A stretch of DNA of 64,000 nucleotides from Timema cristinae (Eukaryota > Arthropoda > Insecta > Phasmatodea > Timematidae). Under the pieces are notes generated by a model that ran no database searches, was not told the DNA's origin, and worked only from the letters and a program-made list of their open reading frames with translations. Made by a program: the position numbers and the translations under genes. Where the stretch lies: assembly GCA_039000515.1 (NCBI GenBank), contig JBCFYV010011172.1:77873102-77937101 (forward strand), written 5' to 3'. This document shows positions 55,907 through 64,000 of the stretch, in pieces; within the stretch, counting starts at the first letter, position 1; every line of letters begins with the position of its first letter.

Positions 55907-58900
55907 TTGTTTATTGACATTAACTATAGACTAACCTGTGCAGTGTGCAGGATCATAAAAAACAAAAAAAGAAACTGAGAATTTGGACTATAACAATCAA
56001 GAAATATTAATTACACTAAAAATTGTCGACGTTTAGAAACACCTATCTTTTATTGGTAAATAAATAGTTTACAGTCACCTAAAAGGTTTATCTAAAAATA
56101 TACTTAAACAATACATTTAAATAGAACATTCATCAGTGGGATAGCTTGTTTATACAAGCGAAGCAAGTAATTGTGCAAAATATATTTAATAGCTCTTTAT
56201 GATATTAATATGACTAGGCTTATTAAAATGTACTACTTTAAAAAAATTTAATATTTACTACTGATATATTTAAATGTGAGAAAGTTTGTAGTTTTGCTGC
56301 TCTCTAATAACCAAAAAATGAAATATATAGCCTTTTAGTATGAATAAAATATATAAATTCAATCTTTGTTTTGTTGTAGAAAAATGCCATTTGTCACATG
56401 TAAATTTCCCTTAACAGCCTATCTCAGTACTACCTTAATGCAGAGCTAAAGGTTCTGAAGAAGAAATATATTGTCTCATTCTTTAAACTGCTAAGGAGGG
56501 AGTGAAATCAGTTTAGGGGGTTCCTAGTGAAAACAGTTTATGTGGGGATTCTATTGTGTCAATCAATCACTAACTCTGTCCATTGTTGTTGACTGTATGA
56601 GTCATTAACACTCAAGTATGGTAAGAAAGCAACAGAAACAACTTTATCTGAAGTGTAGATAAGCTTCTTGTGTTTCCTAGCACGTTTGATGTCAACAATA
56701 AAAATGTGATTTTTTCATTTCATGATGCCTTTTAACATTGTATTACTTAATACAGTGACTGTCTCTTTGCAAATTAAGATATGTTAATCTGGAGTTCTGT
56801 ACTATGAAGAAGTAACTGTCTCCCAATGGCCAGTGAACTGTCTGTTTTCTTCCATAACTTTAAAAAAAAAATTCTGAAGGGTCAAATATAAATGTATTAA
56901 TTACTATTAAAATATATACACTTAATGAAAACAATTGCATCGGCACTAATTACTTATTTAAATTGTATTTAAAAACAAAAGTTTTAATCTTTCGAAATGT
57001 CAAGTCTTCTCTCCACCAAGAAGGTTATCCAAGTGGCACGAAGAAACGAACAAGGCATAAATAAGGAAGGAAAAGACACAAAACAAAATAAATGATGCAA
57101 TCCCACAATATTTGTGATGATAGTAAGAAGTATGGGAGTAATTATAGTGAGCGAGGAAGCCTGCCCTACTTGAACTTGATAGCTCCCGTTTTCCCTTCTA
57201 GGGTTTCCGGGCAACGTGGTTCGAGGAAGAAAAGAAGTAATGGGTATTTAGAGAAGTAGAGCTTGCCATTTTCTCGTTATTTAACGTGCCTAGTGTAGCA
57301 TGATTTCCCACTGATGTAGCCGGTAGCATAAAAATAATTTGGAACCCACGAAAAATAATGTGGTGGGCCGTGGGTTGGCCAGGCCTGCTATAGTACTATC
57401 TTAATTCATGTTCATTTATGAACAGCGGCGCCCTAGGCCATGGTTGCACTGTACACCTAATTTGTTGCCACAATACACCATTAGTGGAAACCTCTTAGAA
57501 GATGCAAAATATGAATGATTATTTGAGCTCACTGCTCCCTTTCTCCCATGTGTAAGGGATTAGAAGTTTACTAGACCTGTGAAGCTATTATGTATGTACA
57601 TTGGCTTGTTCTCGACCACAGGTTAGAACAAGACCATGAGGTTGCCGACATATGCTGTTATGTACACTCGTTGGAAAATAACAACAATGGAAAGATATTG
57701 AATTTTGTCGAGAAGTTTAAGAACCGGTCTACTCTATCTGTTAGCTTTCCGATAAGTTTGAAGTAATTAATTTCTTTCTTCACTTTAAATACAGTTCTAT
57801 TTTTGTTATAATAGTGTATATTTAAGTGTGTTTTAGTGTCTAGTAGTTTTCAACAAGTATTGCATTTATTCTGGTTCATACTATAGATCTTCATCAAAAA
57901 CTTTGTTTATTAGTTATATAAAGTTTGTTATTATTAGGTTAGATTTGGACAGCAAGTTGAACGGTGTGAATTGTCATCTTTTCATCATGTTAGAACAATA
58001 ACTTTGTTTATTTCAATTACCTAGATTTTATTGTTAGGTTAGGTCAGCAAGTTAAACAGTGTGAAATATTATTCATTTGTTTCTATAATCAGTTGTTTAC
58101 CAGTGTTAGATTATTTTTAACATTTTGCGACAGTTTATTTTTATTTTATTTAAACGCATATATTAATAATTATAAAATATTTTGTTATGAAGGCTCTCAT
58201 TCATCTTCAATTAATTGTTTTAAGAAGAAGAGCGGCTAGACAAAGAATATGAATGCGGAGATGGATGCTTTGAGACATTAGCAATCTATTTGAACTACGG
58301 AAAAATCTTTTCAGAGTTTTTTTAGAGTGAATCGCACTATGGATGGATGTGTTGAAAGGCAGCTTCTAAGGTAAATAAATATTAATAGACTCACTTGTGA
58401 AATTTGAATTTGTGAATTTGTTTTTGGCTAAGTAGGCTGGTTCTAGTATTTACCGCGGGTGGGATTCTTTTCTTTCCTCTGTCAAATTGAAATAAATTTA
58501 ATGTTTTCTAGCACTTATACAAACAACATCATAAGAAAATGTATGATTACAACAAAAAAATACTGTAAAAAAGTTATAAATCATTAAAAAAAATTCTTAG
58601 AAAACTCACCAAATTTTAGAGTCATTTTATTAGGGTGTCATCTTCAATTCCTTCTGACAAAAAATATTCTAAAAACAATAGTTGATACATAAAGCCGAAT
58701 AAAAGGTAGTAGGAGAATTAAAAATATGTTAATTAATAAGTGATAAAATATTAAAACAAACATAAAATGCCCTTCCTAAAACTATATACATATATTTTTT
58801 TAAACATGAAAACAATGTGTAACAAGTAACTAAACCTAACCTAAACTTGAAGAAAACACACCCAGATTACGAACAAATATAGCACTATATAAATTAACAA

Positions 58901-59045
58901 TAACAATTTAAAATAAATGGTAAATATTATATAATTATTCCTAACTAATAAAAGTTTAAAAGAAAAATTAAGCAAGTATTAAAGCGTCTACTCCTAAAAA
59001 CAACAGAGAAACATAAGCAAGGCACTATGAGCTCTGGTTAATATA

Positions 59046-60146
59046 TGAGGGAGTATCAAAAAGTTTATAAAGACATTGTTCTGTAAAATAAAATCAGAGT
59101 GGAGCATAGGGATATGTGCACTGGCATGGCGAGCTGTGACCCTCATTCATCAGTTCGACAAGTGGCATCAGTCTGTGTAGACCAGTGGGTGTGTTACGTT
59201 TATTTGATGGCATGCACAGGTGCACTTATGATTTTATTATGGACCACAAACTTGAGTAGAGAGCGAACATCAAATTCTGTGTCTTACTCGCAAAATCAGA
59301 AACAGAGACCTTCCAAATGATGTGGCAGGCTTACAACAATGAAACTACGAGCCATCCGGTGTGTTTAGAGTGGCACTCACACTTCAGAAGCTGCAGAGCG
59401 TCACTGAAAGACAAAGAGAGGTAAGGGTGACCTTCCATGAGAACAAACCCAGAGATTGTGGGCAGAGTTAGGCAACTTGTGCGTTAGGATTGCTGGATGA
59501 CCAATAAGGACATTTCTGACATCGTGAATGTGTTATACGGATCAGTGGGGACAGTCCTCACATCCATTTTTAACATGAAATGCATTTATGCCAAGTTTGT
59601 ACCCAGGGTTCTGACCCCGAAAAGAAGGAGCACCGTGCCTAAATCTGTCCGGAACACTGTCAACATGCCCTGGATGATCCAACCTTCATGTCGAGATCAT
59701 CACTGGAGATGAGAGTTGGATCTATGGTTACGACCCAGAGATCAAACAACAATATTCGTGGTGGAAGAGCCCCAGATCTCCAAGACCGAATTTCCGGTTT
59801 TGTGCTCATGGAAGGTCGCCCTGACCCCTCTTCGTCTTTCAGTGGCGTTTTGCTGCTCCTGAAGCACGAGTGCCACTCAAAACACACCGGATAGCTCATC
59901 GATTCATTGCCCTAAGCCTGCTGCATCATTTGGAAGGTCTCCGTTCCAGATTTTCTGAGTGAGACATAAAATTTGATGTTCACTCTCCGCTCGAGTTTGC
60001 AGTCCTTAATATAATCACAAATACACCCGTGCACATAATCAAATAAACGTGTGTAACACAGATCGTCACATCAGTGCAGGCATCCCTATGCTCCACTATG
60101 TTTCCATTTTACAGAACTAGTCTTGAAACTTTTTGATACCCTCTCA
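59046..60146. mobile_element. Foldback mariner element
   Basis: Ends TA|TGAGGGAGTATCAAAAAG and, reversed, TA|TGAGAGGGTATCAAAAAG, with TA on both sides. The inverted similarity is not confined to the short ends: it continues for about 360-410 bp on each side (59,046-59,457 and 59,789-60,146), through AGTGGAGCATAGGGAT and well into the transposase N-terminus. The left arm has about 45 extra bases near 59,130. A unique loop (59,458-59,788) carries the rest of the transposase fragment. Confidence 0.85.
59300..59790 (+). pseudogene. Mariner transposase fragment, N-terminal half
   Basis: In shifting plus frames: MMWQAYNNET, CLEWHSHFRS, NPEIVGRVRQLV, WMTNKDISDIVNVLYGSVGT, YAKFVPRVLTPKR and the first catalytic block ITGDESWIYGYDPEIKQQ, then SPRSPRP. 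This is the helix-turn-helix part and first Asp motif of a mariner transposase. The remaining two catalytic Asp residues are missing; at 59,789 the sequence turns into a reversed copy of its own start (minus frame 59,660-59,899 with YPVCFEWHSCFRS). It cannot encode an active enzyme. Confidence 0.88.
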
Positions 60147-60525
60147 TATGTTGCCAATTTTAGCAAATAGTGAAGTGATTAAATAAGTAGCAAGATAGTG
60201 TTGAAAACAGTCAAGCTCAATACCACTCCAATACTGAAGAACATACATAATTGCTCATGCGGTATCTTTATCGTGGATCGGTCGGTGAGTGTCGATATCA
60301 ACACCTAAACCGATGTACGTATATAATATTTTTAATACTTGTACACTGATACTTCTAAGTTTGATTAAATCAATCCTTGATTCTTTCTAAACTTGCTAAG
60401 AACACATACTTTATACAAGCAAATGGTGGTACAGTTTCTGAATACCCCAACCTTGGTAAATAGGATTTATTATTTATAAGGACACAGAAATATCACAATA
60501 CATCTTTTTTACAAATATTTACTTA

Positions 60526-60845
60526 ATTCTGCGGCCATTCAAACCATAGCCGGTCCTTGACCTCACGCACAACCACCTTCCACCCCTGCCTGTTACTCGT
60601 CCTTGCCTTCTCCACACCTAAGCTATTCAGGTCCTTCCTTATATCATCTTCCCATCTGTTTCTGGGTCTACCCAGTGGTCTTTTACCTTCAGGTCTTCTT
60701 TCACTTACATCCTTTATCAGGCTTTATCCTCTTCTTTGGACATGACAAGACCACGATAGTCTTCTGCTCCTAATAACCGATGTTATGTTTGGTTCTATGT
60801 ACCATTCCCTGATCTCACTCAAATATTTACTTGGTACATTAAAAG
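60526..60845 (-). pseudogene. C-terminal end of a LINE reverse transcriptase (family C)
   Basis: Minus frame gives RRLSWSCHVQRRG, a stop, KRPLGRPRNRWEDDIRKDLN, GWKVVVREVKDRLWFEWPQN and a stop. W-x-GHV-x-R ... RPLGRPR-x-RW-x-D is the usual C-terminal signature of some arthropod non-LTR reverse transcriptases. Its end differs from LINE-A. 5'-truncated and with an internal stop. Confidence 0.75.
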
Positions 60846-62395
60846 TAATATCAAAGTATTTTTAAAGTTCATTGCAGCATTTTTGAATGAAATACACACA
60901 ATAGAAATAAAACAAAATTGATTACTAGTCTTTTTATATGTAAATTAATGGGCAATTATCTATTTTAATGAGAATTAACACAATCAAAACTATACACCTT
61001 TTTTCTAGTAGCAGATGACATTTTTATTTGCTTGAAATTGCCAGTAAAAATTTTACTAACTATTTCTTCTTAATATTTCTATAACAAATCAAAGTGTCCA
61101 ATTCAGAGAAAAATATTTCCCTCCACTTAAAACTAATGGTAAAGAAGAAGTAAAATTTAGGCTTATGACAATCAATTTATGACAAAAGGCATGTAGTATT
61201 TAAAATTTAAGAATATGAAATTTAGTTGTACTTTTTTTATTCACTTGAAGTTGCGTTTATATTTTCAAATATTTTTAGCCAAAAAAGTACTTTATTTACC
61301 AACTTTTAATACCAAAACCCAACTTTTTATTTTAGGAAATCCAGTTATTGTATATACCACTTAGATAAGGGTCTCTATGCATTTAAAATAAATATCTGGC
61401 TTGTTGGAAAGCTTATAAATAGAATTCATAAACAAATCAGACACCTTTGTATTTGGCATTGTTTTGTTTAGTGATGATTAATATGGAAAAGTCTTATGGG
61501 TCAGTAGTAATGAGGTAAGAGATGGGTCCAGTAACAAGGAGTGATATATTAGCATTACTGCCTCAAAGTAGATATAAAATTAATCAATACTTATGCTTTG
61601 GACTATAAATATTCTTATAATAAATTGGTCTTGTGGAATTTAAGAGTGAGACCTGTTTAAAAATAATTCAATACAATACATTATTTCATCTTTTAGTCAA
61701 TTTTAACATATTTTCACAAACCATACAACATAAAACAAGTCTTTGTTCCTGCAGTGTATTTAAAAGGATGCATTAGTAAGACAAGTTTCTCATGCAAACC
61801 AGTAAATGCATAATTTTGAGACAGGTTCTTAGGTAAAATTGTAATTCTAACACAGGTCTTTAGATTATAAATCAAATTAGCAGCACTTTGCAAACATCAC
61901 AGTAAATTACCTGTATCATGGAAAAATAAGAAATTAATTATATCAAAAGTTTATAAATGCCTATACTCTAAAAAAAAGCTCCTAAGTTGATTAGTTTGGA
62001 ATGTCAACATCAGGTTTATGGGACTAGGTACTAGGGTTAGGTTTTTAATAGTAACCATGATTTTTGATAGTTTTTTTTTGTACTTTCTAACTTAAAACCT
62101 GGCTAGGCTAGGCTATTAACATATTTATAATTATGGAGTAAGCAAGAAAGGCAAAATTTTATAAGAAATGTGCCTACATTCACATAAATGAAGTTTGGAA
62201 ATCCATTTTAAAAAAATACCCCAATAGTCCTGGGCAAAATCGAAACCTGACTTCCTCGTCATTACAAACTACACTAGACAAGACTGAGGCATTTTTCTAA
62301 GTGTTCCCTGGAAAAGATTTTAGGTTAAGTTAATATGTAAGCTAAGCTTACATATTACAACTTTTGTTTGGATCCATCTTGAGTACCAGGTTTAC

Positions 62396-62557
62396 CTAAA
62401 GTTTGCCGAGTGAGCACAGAGGAAGGGCCGCTGGGTGACTTGCGAATGTTCTGGGAGGGAATAGAGGATGTCTCAGACGAGGAGTCGTCCTCTTTTCCAG
62501 CTGATGCAACGGTCAGAGCTGATGAGGTCAAGTGACTATCCCGCAGTATGGAGCCCA
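62396..62557 (-). CDS. Wdr44: WDR44 exon, N-terminal region
   Basis: 162 bp, phase 1 at both ends. Acceptor after a pyrimidine-rich TTTCATCATTGTTGTTGCAAG, donor TTAG|GTAAAC. It encodes GSILRDSHLTSSALTVASAG, then an acidic-serine run (KEDDSSSETSS) and PSGPSSVLTRQTLG. Placement rests on exact phase match to the exon at 55,365 and strand; the sequence itself is low-complexity. The exon carrying the start codon was not found. Confidence 0.65.
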
Positions 62558-62963
62558 CTTGCAACAACAATGATGAAAGCAATAATAAATCTCACAAGCA
62601 TAATCAAGTCAAACATATTTTGGCTATTACTATGTCCTAGCTGTACTGTACATGGCTGAGTGGCAAGTACGTTGTCAGGGGCCTACTAACACAACTCATA
62701 CAAGTCCTATAAGCAGTAAGTATATTTTACACTTGTATATTTTCTGTAATACAAGCGCACTTGTAATTACAAGTTCAAGACTTCTAGCTACAAGCGAAAT
62801 TCCACCATTGTATACTGATTCTGTAAAACAAACTCACTAACTTGTGAGTTGTGCTACAGAAAAGTCAACCATTGTTAGCATTTTTCTGTAAGTCTAAGAC
62901 CTTGGATAGAAATTCTTTACAAGTGCTCCTGTTATGTAAACTTCATGTTAATATAAACTCCTA

Positions 62964-63167
62964 GGGCCATATGCAAGAACTTGACTATGTGGATGCTTAG
63001 TGGACACTAGTGTGGGTTTGCTTTCATCATTGTAGGTTAAAAGATGGAGCGATAGTGTGCTCGGCACACTATGTTAGAACGTTAGTGAATGCTTAGTGGA
63101 CCAATAGCGTGGTCCTGAGCACACTATCGCTCCACTAAGCATTCACTAACGTTCTTGCATACCGCCC
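62964..63167. mobile_element. PIF/Harbinger-type MITE, 204 bp
   Basis: Left end GGGCCATATGCAAGAAC, right end reversed GGGCGGTATGCAAGAAC, flanked on both sides by CTA, the 3-bp duplication type used by PIF/Harbinger. Inside, AACGTTAGTGAATGCTTAG and GAGCGATAGTGTGCTC each recur inverted, so most of the right half folds on itself. Confidence 0.8.
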
Positions 63168-63489
63168 CTAGTGTATATTATTATGTGAAATGTGGATGAT
63201 GTTGGACAATAAAGACAACGCTATATTCAAGCGTAAGACAGCCATACAGGTACCAGTTAAGAGACAATTTTGTATGAACAAATGACTTTGAATTTTTTTT
63301 TTTTAAATTCAGCTTAAGTACATTAATTTAAAAATGTTTTGGCTGAAATCGACAGGACTCGTCAAAATAGAACAAATATATTTCACTGTTTGCCAGTCAA
63401 ATAAACATTGAGTGGCTTGGAAATGGGGGCCAATATCATTGACTAGCTGATATTCCGCATGAAGTTTAACTGTCAACAATGTTATTTGA

Positions 63490-64000
63490 TAGGATTGTCA
63501 GATGACAGAAAACACTTTCAATCTCATTCCAGATTTACATGCCATAGCTGTTTTTCTGCAAGTTTGTGGTGGTGTTGTTGACAGTATGCTAATAAATATA
63601 AATGCTCCAATAGTTGATGAACCTGTTTTTGTGGATAAACTCCAAAATCAATCCATAAATTGCATGAATTTATGTGGACAAGACTTAGATTCTACTACAC
63701 AAGTAGTGATTGGACAGGGAGTGTACATGACACATGTGTTTTGAGACCAAAAATGGAAGGAGCCCGAAGACTGTATCCTGACGGGGTCATTCTTGGTGAT
63801 TTGGCTTACCCCTTGAAAGATTGGCTTATTCTCCAAAAATACAATAACACAAGTGAAGTTGCACACACAAGGTTTAACCGTGCACATAAACACACAAAGT
63901 GTTTGCATTGAAATTTTAAAAGAAAAATGCCTCTGTTTGCATCATTTGGGTGTGAACCCGGTGTTTGCGGTCAATGTCTTCAAATGTTTTGTAACTGTAT
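63490..64000 (+). pseudogene. PIF/Harbinger transposase (HARBI1-like), decayed and cut by window end
   Basis: The frame from 63,502 gives CGGVVDSMLININAPIVDEP (the GAVDG-type first Asp block) and VFVDKLQNQSINCMN. After a shift, SDWTGSVHDTCVLR, YPDGVILGDLAYPLKDWLI (second Asp block, GDSGYPL type) and ARFN-like RFNRAHKHTK follow, then a stop where the Glu block should be, and FKRKMPLFASFG. The order matches the HARBI1-type nuclease. Two frame breaks and a stop make it inactive. Sequence continues past 64,000. It lies 320 bp from the MITE; their terminal sequences could not be compared. Confidence 0.82.

Larger units (their letters stand above)
55366..62395 (-). other. WDR44 intron, 7.0 kb
   Basis: Donor TTAG|GTAAAC (62,390-62,395) and acceptor ATGTTCAG (55,366-55,368). 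It holds an M1 MITE, a foldback mariner and a LINE 3' fragment. Stretches 56,000-59,040 and 60,850-62,390 show no gene; a 32-codon frame at 56,998-57,096 (+) is not supported. Confidence 0.75.

Noticed and set aside
56984..57214. Upstream exon of WDR44
   Set aside because: The frame has no WDR44 motif and the phases do not fit between the exons at 62,396 and 55,365.

Overview
The window is AT-rich animal nuclear DNA, almost certainly from an arthropod and probably an insect. The reasons are a split, spliced protein gene with long introns, a dense mix of BEL/Pao, gypsy-like, non-LTR, mariner, Tigger/pogo, hAT and PIF/Harbinger remains, and tRNA-derived SINEs. No species can be named from sequence alone. 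There are no bacterial operons, rRNA genes or CRISPR arrays.

Two host genes can be supported. The main one is a WDR44 (rabphilin-11-like, RAB11-binding WD-repeat) gene on the minus strand. Six coding exons can be joined by splice sites and reading phase: 62,396-62,557, 55,139-55,365, 54,021-54,167, 43,097-43,369, 42,670-42,900 and 40,568-42,042 (stop codon at 40,568). The 5' end was not found and probably lies to the right of the window or in unrecognised exons. The last exon is one base short of a whole number of codons and shows a clear +/-1 frame break near 41,700 in an otherwise intact gene. The second gene is a single first coding exon on the minus strand at 17,679-17,813. It carries a signal peptide and a lipocalin-like CP...NFDLNE motif; its other exons were not found.

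Layout. 1-3.4 kb: AT-rich DNA with an 800-bp CT/CA-rich satellite and a pair of direct repeats. 3.4-9.1 kb: a nested mosaic of an internally deleted BEL/Pao element (minus), a jockey/CR1-like reverse transcriptase fragment (plus), and a second non-LTR element (LINE-A, minus) split by an LTR-like insertion carrying four tandem primer-binding-site-like repeats. 9.4-12.2 kb: two unusual degenerate minisatellites. 12-28 kb: mostly non-coding, with SINEs, MITEs, hairpins, a G-run, and a T-rich/A-rich foldback at 24.2-24.7 kb. 28.5-30.1 kb: a decayed copy of a multi-copy, zinc-finger-like gene family. 33.7-34.65 kb: the 3' part of a LINE-A copy. 36.9-37.6 kb: a hAT-like non-autonomous element. 40.5-62.6 kb: the WDR44 gene. 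Its 10.7-kb intron holds a 4.6-kb Tigger/pogo transposon, itself interrupted by a 707-bp hAT element with a perfect 8-bp target duplication, followed by another LINE-A copy. A foldback mariner lies at 59.05-60.15 kb inside another intron. 62.9-64 kb: a small PIF-type MITE and a decayed Harbinger transposase that runs off the end.

The best candidates for something undescribed are the foldback mariner, the four-fold PBS-like array, the minisatellite block, the T/A foldback, and the family of SINEs that share one 3' tail but carry different tRNA-like heads.
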